A DNA stretch of 64,000 nt, taken from assembly GCA_034926605.1 (NCBI GenBank), contig JAYFQV010000001.1:1-64000 (forward strand), read 5' to 3'. This DNA comes from CALXXL01 sp034926605. Lineage in GTDB: Bacteria; Verrucomicrobiota; Lentisphaeria; Victivallales; Victivallaceae. Position 1 is the stretch's first letter; every line of letters begins with the position of its first letter. Positions 1-7,235 of this stretch are shown here, piece by piece. A model generated the notes under the pieces. The model saw nothing but the letters and a program-made list of their open reading frames with translations, searched no databases and had not been told where the DNA came from. The translations under genes were made by a program, and so were the position numbers.

Positions 1-52
1 AACGTTCCCAAATTTGATTTTTCGCAGCTTCTTGTGAAAAAAGTAAGAATTG

Positions 53-77
53 GTGCGTCGAAATGGCTTTGACGCAC
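53..77. repeat. Inverted repeat GTGCGTC/GACGCAC
   Basis: Perfect 7-bp arms (53-59 and 71-77) around an 11-nt loop. It has no T-tract, so it is not an obvious terminator. It lies in the AT-rich scar beside the integrase remnant and could be a recombinase or replication hairpin, or chance. Confidence 0.3.
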
Positions 78-277
78 GAGAAGACGAGTTATCAACAAGG
101 GAATGCCAATACTTTTGAAATTGGCTCTAGGTTTATTTCTAAGCTCATGTGTTTATACATTTTATTATCTTCACAATAGTAATATAACTGGCTTATAACC
201 AAATTACCAGCCGCTGCAACCAATTTCTAATAATTCCAATATTGGCAGCATAACTGGAACCACGATCCCATAGTATA

Positions 278-304
278 CTATGGCTTCTCGGACGTTTCGG
301 ACGC
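278..304. repeat. Imperfect direct repeat, copy 1 (flanks integrase remnant)
   Basis: CTATGGCTTCTCGGACG... at 278-304 matches 712-737 at about 24 of 27 positions, with one single-base gap. The two copies bracket the integrase fragment at 332-679. They may be arm-type or core recombination sites, or remnants of a duplicated end. Confidence 0.5.
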
Positions 305-331
305 TTTGCTGATATTCTCGAGGACAGTTTT

Positions 332-679
332 TTACTGCGCAGGGCTCAGCGCATTCAGCTTATCGGTTATCTGCGTGATAATGGGCGCGGAAGCCTTCAC
401 TGCGCTAGAAGACTCTATCTGAGGCAACGTGGCAATCGCGTCCTGCTTGGACTCATTCGATATATGGCTGTAATGGCGAGTCATAGCGGGATTGCCATGC
501 CCGACGATCTCCGACACTATCGCCAACGGGACTCCGCTATTGGCGCAAAAACTCACGAAGCTGTGACGAAAACTGTGCAGGCTGTATTTATTCGCGGCCA
601 ACTTGCGTCTTCCAGCGGTCGACGAACTGTGCCGCTTAATCCATCGCCTTGTACAATTTTTAACTTTTCTTTTGTACAT
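332..679 (-). pseudogene. Tyrosine recombinase (phage-type integrase), C-terminal remnant
   Basis: The 115-codon frame holds only the C-terminal half of a tyrosine recombinase catalytic domain. It shows the box II motif HSFRHSF (H-x-x-R), then VGHGNPAMTRHYSHIS with the conserved His and the nucleophilic Tyr. The N-terminal SAM-like domain and the first catalytic Arg/Lys are missing. A TGA stands in frame just upstream of the first ATG, and no in-frame extension continues the protein, so I read it as a decayed integrase. Such genes normally sit beside the tRNA their element entered, and tRNA-Val is 240 bp away with its 3' end facing this gene. The surrounding DNA is AT-rich. It is unlikely to be active. 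Confidence 0.75.
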
Positions 680-711
680 CTTTCACAGTCTGCAAGCCCG
701 CAAGTATTATG

Positions 712-737
712 CTATGGCTCTCGGACGTGTCTGACGC
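712..737. repeat. Imperfect direct repeat, copy 2 (flanks integrase remnant)
   Basis: Second copy of the 278-304 sequence, in the same orientation, about 434 bp away and 33 bp upstream of the integrase fragment. Confidence 0.5.
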
Positions 738-863
738 ATATCGATTGGCAACGAATTGGGTAGTTCTTATGCAGTCATAAAAAATGCCGTAAAAATGCCG
801 TAATTTTATTTTGATAGTGGCTGTTTTTGCATGTTTGGGCGGGTTTTAACATGAAATCCAACA

Positions 864-904
864 AAAACAAAAACCAGTGATAAATTATTTATTATCACTG
901 GTTT
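864..904 (-). terminator. Rho-independent terminator after tRNA-Val
   Basis: Perfect 13-bp stem (871-883 with 892-904) and an 8-nt loop. On the minus strand it is followed by a T-rich tract (TTTTTGTTTTTG). It lies 15 nt beyond the CCA end of tRNA-Val and would end that transcript. Confidence 0.85.
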
Positions 905-918
905 GACCACCTCAAAAA

Positions 919-995
919 TGGTGGGCGTAACAGAACTCGAATCTGTGACCTCCACGATGTCAACGTGGCGCTCTAACCAACTGAGCTATACGCCC
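919..995 (-). tRNA. tRNA-Val (GAC), CCA encoded
   Basis: The minus strand folds as a complete cloverleaf: acceptor GGGCGTA/TACGCCC, D arm AGCTCAGTTGGTTAGAGC, anticodon stem CCACG/CGTGG around loop TTGACAT (anticodon GAC, valine), T arm with GTTCGAGT-type loop, discriminator A, then an encoded CCA at 919-921. It has its own promoter upstream and a terminator downstream. Its 3' end points toward the integrase remnant, consistent with former use as an integration site, though no duplicated 3' end is visible in this window. Confidence 0.95.
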
Positions 996-1010
996 GATCA
1001 ATAGGTATTA

Positions 1011-1038
1011 AATATAGTCCTCTTTTTACAAAAATCAA
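1011..1038 (-). promoter_or_regulatory. Sigma-70 promoter of tRNA-Val
   Basis: Minus strand: -35 TTGATT (1033-1038), 16-bp spacer, -10 TATATT (1011-1016). Transcription would start about 8-10 nt before the mature tRNA 5' end. Confidence 0.7.
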
Positions 1039-1053
1039 GCGACTGAATAAAAT

Positions 1054-2262
1054 TTATCGCCAAATGCTGAGGTCAATCGTTTGATACGACGTATCCAAAA
1101 GCGGCTTAACACTGTTGAATACATTTTCCGGAGCCCAACACTCATAGCTATATACCGTGTCCCAGTACCGGACGAACACAATCTGATATATCCATACCCG
1201 ATTGAATATCTCGCGCTTGCCGTTCACCAACGTCGCTTCAAAACCCTCCGGCGTAGTGAATACTTGCGTGGTTATCTCAGCAAAACCTGCGTTCTTCAGC
1301 GCTCGCTCGATCATGGCCCGCCAAAAAGCGTCGCTGGCATTTTCCAGATCGCGATGGCAACTGAGAAGAATTACCCCCTCGTCGGCGGAGACCGCCCATG
1401 TCGCGTTTCGCTGATTCCGGATAACCGCAAAGTTTTCCGGCAATTCCACATCGAACACCTGACTGCCGCCAGACATCGGCTCCGCCGGTGCGCCGCCGAC
1501 TCCACTGCCAAGCATCGCCACCCACTCCACCGGCACTTCCGATTGCTGGGGCGCCGTAACAACACGCTGATTAAACAACAACGTGACCGTAACCAAATCC
1601 ACCCGGTTCGTCAGAAACTTCATACGCCCTTCGAGCTGCTCGATCTCGCTGGTGACCCGCGCAAGTTCGCGTTCCACTTTCAAAAGATCTTCCACCTTGC
1701 CGGACGATTCCGCCAGTTTCTGCAACCGCTTGCGCAGCACCTCAAGATTGTCCAGACGTATCTTTATGTCTGTCATCTCTTCGGTCACGTCCTGCCCGGT
1801 TATGGAGCGGTCAACCACCTCTCCGATGCCGGATATGGCGTTGAGGAAGCCGCTGGCCATGTCAACCGGAATACGCACGATCATCATGCGGGAATCAAGC
1901 TGCTGCACATAGCCTCCGAACTTCGCCGTAAGCTTCTCAGTCTGCTCCTGAGCATCATTTACGCTGACAACCATAAGCTCATATCGGGCGCTGAAAATCA
2001 TCTTGCGCCCCTCCGTAACCTTGATAGTATCGGCAGACGGCCCATTCTCCGCCATTCCCGCCACCGTCCGCCCCTTAGCCGCCATATGGGCGGTATTAGC
2101 AGCCGAAGCAGGCGCAAACGTCATACCACACGCGGCACCAAAGTCCGCACACTCCTCCGCCTGTATTTTCGGACTAGGCGGCATCCCGTACGATTGTTCA
2201 TCGGAAACGCATCCCGCCAGCATAGCAGCGGCCAACACCATCACACAACTGATTTTAAACAT
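1054..2262 (-). CDS. DUF4349-family lipoprotein with extra C-terminal domain
   Basis: A 402-aa secreted lipoprotein: the N-terminus has a hydrophobic signal and the lipobox LAGC, so it should be acylated at Cys18 and held in the envelope. Residues of roughly 85-240 match the DUF4349 pattern: a beta-rich start (ARYELMVVSVND), an IVRIPV segment, 'GEVVDRSITGQDVTEEMTDIKIRLDNL', and a long helical coiled-coil region ending in the VTVTLLF strand. DUF4349 proteins usually end with a transmembrane helix; here a further domain of about 140 residues follows instead. Function is unknown. A smaller relative lies immediately upstream (2387-3064). The ATG is preceded by AAAGGAGGGCGT, an excellent ribosome binding site. 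Confidence 0.8.
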   Translation of the reverse strand: MFKISCVMVLAAAMLAGCVSDEQSYGMPPSPKIQAEECADFGAACGMTFAPASAANTAHMAAKGRTVAGMAENGPSADTIKVTEGRKMIFSARYELMVVSVNDAQEQTEKLTAKFGGYVQQLDSRMMIVRIPVDMASGFLNAISGIGEVVDRSITGQDVTEEMTDIKIRLDNLEVLRKRLQKLAESSGKVEDLLKVERELARVTSEIEQLEGRMKFLTNRVDLVTVTLLFNQRVVTAPQQSEVPVEWVAMLGSGVGGAPAEPMSGGSQVFDVELPENFAVIRNQRNATWAVSADEGVILLSCHRDLENASDAFWRAMIERALKNAGFAEITTQVFTTPEGFEATLVNGKREIFNRVWIYQIVFVRYWDTVYSYECWAPENVFNSVKPLLDTSYQTIDLSIWR

Positions 2263-2335
2263 ACGCCCTCCTTTGTCAGCTGCGATAATATATCACCGCC
2301 GCAATGAGAATTGTAAAAACATTGTAAAAAACGCA

Positions 2336-2359
2336 TAAAAAAGAGGGCCGCGCCCCCTT
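2336..2359 (-). terminator. Terminator between the two DUF4349-type genes
   Basis: On the minus strand AGGGGGC-GCG-GCCCTCT forms a 7-bp GC-rich stem (one G-T pair), followed directly by TTTTTT. It sits 28 bp past the stop of the 2387-3064 gene, so the two lipoprotein genes are probably separate transcripts. Confidence 0.65.
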
Positions 2360-2386
2360 CGGCAATCCACGGTTCAGCCGCGAATA

Positions 2387-3064
2387 TCAAAACACCTCGC
2401 TATTGCCGCTGTTGCCCTTCCAAGTTCCACGAAAAATGGTGAACGATACGCTTACATATCGGATCTTGAACTCCATTTGACTCAGCTGCTGCATAAGCGT
2501 TGCCTGTCTGACATTGACGTCGGCAAGCTCCAATTCCAAGTTAAAGGCAACTTCATCACTGAGCGGGCGGGTAGCCAGTTTATTCAACCGCTTTTCCGAC
2601 TCGAACAAACCATCCAAGGATATTTTAAGAGTCTGAATTTCATTGCGGACATTGCAACCCGACAACTGAATATCCTCCAACGTATCCAATTTGGAGGCTT
2701 CCGACAGAAAATCGTTTATCCGCGCCGCCAGCACCCGCATTTCCATCGAATTCGGCGAAAACTTCTCTATTTCCACGCCAAACTTGGATGCAAGTCTCCT
2801 CGCCTGTTCAAATGCCTTATCTCTTCTGGATTCATCCATGCGGCAGGTCGCCGAATAAGCCATCATTTCGACAGAATCGCATGAAATATCAAAAAAACAT
2901 TTCGCAGGTTGCTCAGCCGAACATTCCGGTTCAGGCTGCTGCACTTCAGGTGACGCATCCCCAGCTGCGGCGGCCGCCGCAGTCGCCGGAACCGGCTTAT
3001 CCAACGCAATACATCCGGAAAGCACTGCGGCAACCAATACGGCAACAACATTCAATCTGATCAT
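2387..3064 (-). CDS. Small DUF4349-like lipoprotein
   Basis: A 225-aa predicted lipoprotein: signal MIRLNVVAVLVAAVLSGC with lipobox LSGC. After an Ala/Pro-rich linker comes a DUF4349-like core: a segment similar to the larger neighbour ('NSMEMRVLAARINDFLSEASKLDTLEDIQLSG' in pieces), a predicted helical hairpin ('LNKLATRPLSDEVAFNLELELADVNVRQATLMQQ'), then a closing beta strand. The start at 3064 is chosen because GGGAGGAAAT lies just upstream; an ATG 21 nt further out would place this site inside the gene. It lacks the extra C-terminal domain of the neighbour. Function is unknown; envelope location is inferred from the lipobox. Confidence 0.7.
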   Translation of the reverse strand: MIRLNVVAVLVAAVLSGCIALDKPVPATAAAAAAGDASPEVQQPEPECSAEQPAKCFFDISCDSVEMMAYSATCRMDESRRDKAFEQARRLASKFGVEIEKFSPNSMEMRVLAARINDFLSEASKLDTLEDIQLSGCNVRNEIQTLKISLDGLFESEKRLNKLATRPLSDEVAFNLELELADVNVRQATLMQQLSQMEFKIRYVSVSFTIFRGTWKGNSGNSEVF

Positions 3065-3151
3065 ATTTCCTCCCTTCGATTGCATTCTGGCCTAAATATT
3101 GCCGACATGCATTCCCCCTCCCCTACAGACGTCCGGCGGAGTCAATGACGA

Positions 3152-3301
3152 TCAGTTGCGCATGTCGCCATATGGATTCAGCTCCCAATTCGATGGGCGA
3201 TTCTGAGGAATCGGCGACAGATTCTGCTTCTCCTGCGGAGTGCATCCGGCAAGCCAAACTGCCGCCATAAGAACAAGTAAGATTGCAGTGAAAAGTTTCA
3301 T
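3152..3301 (-). CDS. 49-aa lipoprotein microprotein
   Basis: A short frame of 49 codons encodes MKLFTAILLVLMAAVWLAGC, a textbook lipoprotein signal with lipobox LAGC at Cys20. It is followed by only 29 polar residues (TPQEKQNLSPIPQNRPSN...). The mature product would be a 30-residue lipopeptide tethered to a membrane, comparable in size to entericidin- or Lpp-type small lipoproteins, but I recognise no specific family. A terminator hairpin lies just upstream (3311-3336), so it follows a different transcription unit. The weak point is the upstream region, which is AT-rich and has no strong ribosome binding site. Confidence 0.6.
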   Translation of the reverse strand: MKLFTAILLVLMAAVWLAGCTPQEKQNLSPIPQNRPSNWELNPYGDMRN

Positions 3302-3310
3302 TTTATTTTA

Positions 3311-3336
3311 AAATAAAAAAGGCTCCGAATGGAGCC
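3311..3336 (-). terminator. Terminator after the 45-aa/403-aa transcription unit
   Basis: GGCTCC-GAAT-GGAGCC (3321-3336), a 6-bp perfect stem with a tetraloop. On the minus strand it runs into TTTTTTATTTT. It sits 11 nt past the stop of the 45-aa gene at 3348. Confidence 0.85.
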
Positions 3337-3347
3337 TCTTATGTTTT

Positions 3348-3485
3348 TTACTTGCCTTGAGCCGAACCGATCAGCTCATTTATGATGCCGAACTTGTCCA
3401 TCTCCATGTACTGGAACGCAACTACTACTGCGAGCAGTACAAAGGAGATCACCAACATCACGGTATAAAATTTATTGTCGAACAT
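3348..3485 (-). CDS. 45-aa single-pass membrane microprotein
   Basis: A 45-codon frame begins MFDNKFYTVMLVISFVLLAV and continues through one strongly hydrophobic helix (about residues 8-23) to a short charged tail ending NELIGSAQGK. The ribosome binding site is very good (AGGAGGTTCCCA then ATG). It begins 18 nt after the stop of the coiled-coil gene 3504-4715 and is followed at once by a terminator, so it is the last gene of that operon. I do not recognise a family. Its tight link with a membrane-anchored coiled-coil protein suggests an accessory subunit; this is inference. Confidence 0.7.
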   Translation of the reverse strand: MFDNKFYTVMLVISFVLLAVVVAFQYMEMDKFGIINELIGSAQGK

Positions 3486-3503
3486 TGGGAACCTCCTTCG
3501 ATT

Positions 3504-4715
3504 TTATTCGGCGTTATCACCGAAGAACACCGAATCTCCAACCTTGATCTGGCTTTCGCTGCCATCAATCACGCTGGCATAAGCGCAGGGCCCCTCGACC
3601 TTGAATATCTTGATGCGCCCGACGTAAGTGGCATCCTTCTTCGGATAACCGTGGGCGACAACCAGCGTATCGTCGGCGGAGATGTTCGGGTTGACCGGAG
3701 AGTCGGACATGCCCTCGCCTATCGGCTGCTGCACCAAAGTATCGCTGCCCAGATCAATCACAACATAACCGAACTTGGCATTGACATCGATGACCTTGCC
3801 GCTGACCGCACCGCGAGCCTCGGAGCTGCCGGGCTGCCAGAACTTGACGGGATACTTGAAAGCCTTGCCTTCGATAGAAGCCTGAAGGCGGTCGAAATCG
3901 CTCTGCTGGCGGGCGATTTCCGCGTTCAGCTTTTCGATTTGGGCGTTCTTATCTTCAAGCTGCTTGGTGGAGGTGGCCAGCTTGGCATCGAGAGACTTCT
4001 TGTCGGACTCAAGCGCATTCTTTTCACTGAGCAATCCTTGCACCGCCGTGGTGTAGGTATCAAGATCAGCCTGATAACGGACAGGAGTGAAGCTCAGACC
4101 GGGTTTGCCGAGATCGGCGGCAATCTGCTTCATCGCTTTTTCCTGCTGCTTCTTATACTTGAGCATATCGCCAAGTTCTTTGACCAGGTTGTTGGACTCG
4201 TTGAGCACCTCTTCGCGGGAGTTGCTGGTGAGCTTGGGATCGGAAAGAGTAACTTCGAACTTCTTGCCGATTTCAACCATCTTCTGTGCAAGCAGATTGC
4301 GGTTGTTGACCAGTTTTCTGACCTGATCAATCACATTCTGAGCCTCTTCCTTAGAGGAATCAAAAGTGGTGAGTCTGGCAAAATCGGCATTGCCGCCGGC
4401 AGCTTCCATGACCGCCTGCAATTTCTGGGCGAGATCGTCGCGCTGGTTGGCAATGGTGCGAGCCTGGCTGGTGAGCTTCTGAGCCACACTGCCGGCATCT
4501 TTTTTGTAGGACAACGCATCGCCACCCAGGGTTTTGGCAAGGCTGGTGCCGCTGCCGGTGTCAAGCGCCTTGGCCGTATCCTGCATCGGCTTGGTCAGGC
4601 TGCTGTACTTTTCAACCAGCGTATTGCGCTCTTCGTACAGCAAGTAGCCGAACACTGCCGACACGATTGCGAGCAGCAAAACCAGAATGCTCAGTACAAT
4701 GTTCAGAATCTTCAT
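3504..4715 (-). CDS. Membrane-anchored coiled-coil envelope protein, unknown function
   Basis: A 403-aa protein with one N-terminal membrane helix (about residues 5-28) and no lipobox. It then has a long stretch of heptad-rich coiled coil (about 30-280, with Lys/Gln/Glu-rich runs such as KNAQIEKLNAEIARQ), and a C-terminal beta-rich domain of about 110 residues (GKVIDVNAKFGYVVIDLGS, ending in VGDSVFFGDN). The overall plan is that of a periplasm-spanning or inner-membrane-tethered coiled-coil protein with a globular head. No family is recognised. It is translated with the 45-aa membrane protein downstream. Upstream is a 206-bp gene-free region likely to hold its promoter. Confidence 0.65.
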   Translation of the reverse strand: MKILNIVLSILVLLLAIVSAVFGYLLYEERNTLVEKYSSLTKPMQDTAKALDTGSGTSLAKTLGGDALSYKKDAGSVAQKLTSQARTIANQRDDLAQKLQAVMEAAGGNADFARLTTFDSSKEEAQNVIDQVRKLVNNRNLLAQKMVEIGKKFEVTLSDPKLTSNSREEVLNESNNLVKELGDMLKYKKQQEKAMKQIAADLGKPGLSFTPVRYQADLDTYTTAVQGLLSEKNALESDKKSLDAKLATSTKQLEDKNAQIEKLNAEIARQQSDFDRLQASIEGKAFKYPVKFWQPGSSEARGAVSGKVIDVNAKFGYVVIDLGSDTLVQQPIGEGMSDSPVNPNISADDTLVVAHGYPKKDATYVGRIKIFKVEGPCAYASVIDGSESQIKVGDSVFFGDNAE

Positions 4716-4921
4716 CGATCTCTCCTGTGTGTGTCCTTTATATTATTTTTCTTTTACGATAAAAAAAACTCATTATGTACGTCCGGAAAAATGGAAATAA
4801 TTTCGGACGCTAAGAAACTTAGCATTTCAATCGGTATTTTCAAATGCCGCAACCGTTTCTTTGCACAAAAAAACGCAAAAAACTTGCAAACCCGCGCCTT
4901 AAAGTCAGGCCGGCGTCACAA
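4716..4921. other. Intergenic region with small inverted repeat
   Basis: Gene-free and AT-rich. It lies after the DUF493 gene and before the coiled-coil gene, both leftward, so it should hold a terminator and a promoter. GCTAAG-AAA-CTTAGC (4809-4823) is a perfect 6-bp inverted repeat. A looser pairing of GTCCG (near 4781) with CGGAC (near 4804) surrounds it. No clean T-tract terminator or -35/-10 pair could be fixed. Confidence 0.35.
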
Positions 4922-5182
4922 TCACAGCAGGAATTTGACACCCTCCACCGCTGCAAGTTTGTTACTCACATTTTCAAGTTCTTCCCGGCTGTTAACCGTC
5001 ACCGGAACCGCATAGGCACGATAGCGACCGCCGCGGGAATCACGGGACGGTTGCAGTTTCACTCCGCCGCCGACCTGATCCAACACCGCCTGAAGTTCAG
5101 CCTGGCAACGCTCGGCGGTAATGTCGGTTATTATGCGGTAGTTCCAAACCACCGGAAATTTGAGTTCTTCAAGCCGCTCCAT
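4922..5182 (-). CDS. DUF493 (YbeD-like) protein
   Basis: An 86-aa protein resembling the DUF493/YbeD family, small ACT-like ferredoxin-fold proteins thought to be regulatory. The characteristic 'FPVVWNYRIITD' first strand, the helix 'CQAELQAVLDQV', and the late 'VTVNSREELENVSNKLAAVEGVKFLL' strand-helix-strand are visible. The ATG overlaps the nifS stop by one base (TGATG), so it is translationally coupled to nifS and is the last gene of the trpB-proS-nifU-nifS operon. A GTG three bases earlier is a possible alternative start. Its role beside Fe-S assembly genes is not known. Confidence 0.75.
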   Translation of the reverse strand: MERLEELKFPVVWNYRIITDITAERCQAELQAVLDQVGGGVKLQPSRDSRGGRYRAYAVPVTVNSREELENVSNKLAAVEGVKFLL

Positions 5183-6366
5183 CACTCGCTCCAGTAGGGA
5201 GACATGCCGCGAAGCGTAGAGATCACCGGCGGCACCGCCTCGATGATCCTGTCCACCTCTTCGATCGTGTTATAGCGCGAAAAACTGAAGCGCAGCGTAC
5301 CGTGGGCGGCAGTGTATGGAAGCCCCATCGCGCGCAACACGTGCGACGGTTCCAAACTGCCGGTGGTGCAGGCACTGCCGGACGACGCGCAGATGCGATG
5401 CTGGTCCAGCAGCAATAGAATCGCCTCGCCCTCGATATATTCGAAACTGATGCTCGAAGTGTTCGGCAGACGGTGCCCGCGGTCGCCGTTGATACGAATT
5501 TTCGGCACTCTGGCGGCGATTCCGGCTTCCAGCCGATCGCGCAGACTCCTGACCAGTTCGATTTCCGATTTCATTCCGAGCCGGGCGATCTCGCAGGCTT
5601 TGCCCAACGCTACAATGCCGGCCACATTTTCAGTGCCGCCGCGGCGGCCTTTCTCCTGATGACCGCCTATAATGAACGGGCGGAAACGAATCCCGCGGCG
5701 CACGTACAACACACCCACACCCTTGGGGGCGTGGAGCTTGTGCCCGGAAATACTCAACATGTCGATCCCAGACTCCGCCATGTTGATTTCGACCTTCCCG
5801 GCAGCCTGCACCGCGTCGGTGTGAAACAATGCGCCATGCCGGTGGGCGATGGCGGCGGCTTCCTCCACGGGGAAGATGTTGCCGACCTCATTGTTGGCCC
5901 ACATCACGGAAACCACCGCGGTAGATTCATCCACGGCGGCCTCAAGTTCGGCCATATCCAGCCGTCCGTCGCCGTCCACCCCGATGGCGGTAAAGCTATA
6001 CCCTTCGCGTTCAAGCTCCTTGCACAAATTAAGTATGGCGGGATGCTCGACCTTGGTGGTAACGATTTTATGGCGGTCCGGACGCAGTTGCAGCGCGCTG
6101 CGGATGGCGGCATTGTCGCTTTCGGTACCGCAGCTGGTAAAAATGATCTCGGTGGGGCAGCCGTCCTTGTCGCGATAGGTTGCGCCCAACAGTTCGGCAA
6201 CCCGGACACGCGCAGTCAAAATGTCCTGCGCCACCTCGCCGCCAAAACTGTATATACTGGAAGGATTGCCGTACCGTTCACAAAGGAACGGACGCATCGC
6301 TTCGAACACTTCAGGCGCCACGCAGGTGGTGGCGTTGTTGTCGACATAAATCACATTGTCCGACAT
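5182..6366 (-). CDS. nifS: Cysteine desulfurase NifS/IscS family
   Basis: A 394-aa PLP enzyme that takes sulfur from L-cysteine, leaving alanine, and hands it to a scaffold for Fe-S cluster building. Visible landmarks: N-terminal YVDNNATT, the VEHPAIL segment, the PLP lysine in SISGHK (Lys210), GGTENVAG, and the persulfide cysteine in SSGSAC (Cys333), with the long catalytic loop of the class I (NifS/IscS) type. The start at 6366 lies one base after the nifU stop; an upstream alternative would add 12 residues inside nifU. It is coupled to nifU, its expected partner. Confidence 0.95.
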   Translation of the reverse strand: MSDNVIYVDNNATTCVAPEVFEAMRPFLCERYGNPSSIYSFGGEVAQDILTARVRVAELLGATYRDKDGCPTEIIFTSCGTESDNAAIRSALQLRPDRHKIVTTKVEHPAILNLCKELEREGYSFTAIGVDGDGRLDMAELEAAVDESTAVVSVMWANNEVGNIFPVEEAAAIAHRHGALFHTDAVQAAGKVEINMAESGIDMLSISGHKLHAPKGVGVLYVRRGIRFRPFIIGGHQEKGRRGGTENVAGIVALGKACEIARLGMKSEIELVRSLRDRLEAGIAARVPKIRINGDRGHRLPNTSSISFEYIEGEAILLLLDQHRICASSGSACTTGSLEPSHVLRAMGLPYTAAHGTLRFSFSRYNTIEEVDRIIEAVPPVISTLRGMSPYWSE

Positions 6367-6367
6367 G

Positions 6368-7219
6368 CTACACCTGCTCCACCAGAATCTCCGGGGAAAC
6401 AAACTCGCGGAGTTTGTCCTCCACCAGATTTTTCAGAGTAACGCCGCTGGCGGGGCAGCCGGAACAGCGGCCCTGAAGCCGCACCCGCACCGAATTGCCC
6501 ACAATGTCCACCAGCTCCATGCTGCCGCCGTCCTTTTCCAGCAGCGGAACAATCTCGCGATCAATCACTTCCTGGACTTTGACCACCTTCCGCACCACCG
6601 GCCATTCGGAGAAACCAGGTTCGGCCGGCTTGGCGTTGCCGTTGGTACGAATGTGCAGTTCGTCGTCGAGAATCTTCTGAATATCGTCGAGGCAACTGGT
6701 GCAGGCCCCGCCGGCTTTGCAGTAGTTGGTGACCTCGGCGGTGGTGGTCAGGCTGTTCTCGCGGATCACCCGCCGGATCTTGCTCTCGGTGACGCCGAAG
6801 CATTTGCAGACCACCCGGCCGTCGTCGTCGCCATGATCGTCGGCCACCTGCTCGCCGCGATAGTTCGCGATGGCGGACTGAAGAGCCTCCATCCCCATGA
6901 CCGAGCAATGCTTCTTTTCCTCTGGAAGTTCCCCAAGATAGTCCACAATATCCTTGTTGGTTATCTTCGATGCTTCCTCAAGTGTCTTGCCCTTGACAAG
7001 CTCGGTCAATGCGGAACTCGACGCAATGGCCGAGGCGCAGCCGAATGTCTTGAACTTCACGTCCACAATCCGCCCGTCCTTGTCCAGTTTGAACGTCAGT
7101 TTCAGCGCGTCGCCGCAGCTGACGTTGCCAACTTCGGCGAAACCGTCCGGGTTTTCGACCTCGCCCACATTGCGCGGGTTCAGGAAGTGGTCCATGACCT
7201 TTTTGTTATAATTCCACAT
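6368..7219 (-). CDS. nifU: Three-domain NifU Fe-S scaffold protein
   Basis: A 283-aa scaffold on which Fe-S clusters are assembled from NifS-derived sulfur. Three domains can be read in order. First an IscU-like domain (about 1-125) with cluster cysteines in GNVSCGD, FGCASA and KKHCSVMG. Then a central [2Fe-2S] BFD-like domain (about 135-190) with VCKCFGV and CKAGGACTSC. Last a C-terminal Nfu domain (about 210-283) with the CSGCPAS motif. This is the full NifU arrangement rather than the short IscU, yet no nitrogenase genes are seen. The ATG at 7219 follows GAGGAGGG; the longer frame upstream overlaps the proS end and is not used. Confidence 0.95.
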   Translation of the reverse strand: MWNYNKKVMDHFLNPRNVGEVENPDGFAEVGNVSCGDALKLTFKLDKDGRIVDVKFKTFGCASAIASSSALTELVKGKTLEEASKITNKDIVDYLGELPEEKKHCSVMGMEALQSAIANYRGEQVADDHGDDDGRVVCKCFGVTESKIRRVIRENSLTTTAEVTNYCKAGGACTSCLDDIQKILDDELHIRTNGNAKPAEPGFSEWPVVRKVVKVQEVIDREIVPLLEKDGGSMELVDIVGNSVRVRLQGRCSGCPASGVTLKNLVEDKLREFVSPEILVEQV

Positions 7220-7235
7220 ATGTAATACCCTCCTC

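Larger units (their letters stand above)
1..331. other. AT-rich gap at left edge, no gene
   Basis: No reading frame with a credible start, ribosome binding site or recognisable protein is visible on either strand. The stretch is clearly AT-richer than the rest of the window and borders the integrase remnant, so it probably belongs to the same decayed mobile-element scar. The only structure seen is a small inverted repeat at 53-77. Confidence 0.5.

Noticed and set aside
278..737. The direct repeats as ends of an insertion sequence
   Set aside because: They are direct, not inverted, no transposase is encoded, and the gene between is a tyrosine recombinase remnant.
1081..2307. 408-codon open frame on the plus strand
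   Set aside because: It lies antisense to the DUF4349 lipoprotein gene, is rich in Arg/His, and has no ribosome binding site. It is a shadow of high-GC coding on the other strand.
3357..5015. 552-codon open frame on the plus strand
   Set aside because: It spans the coiled-coil gene, its microprotein partner and intergenic DNA in antisense and has no recognisable domain. The minus-strand genes have clear Shine-Dalgarno sites and domains.
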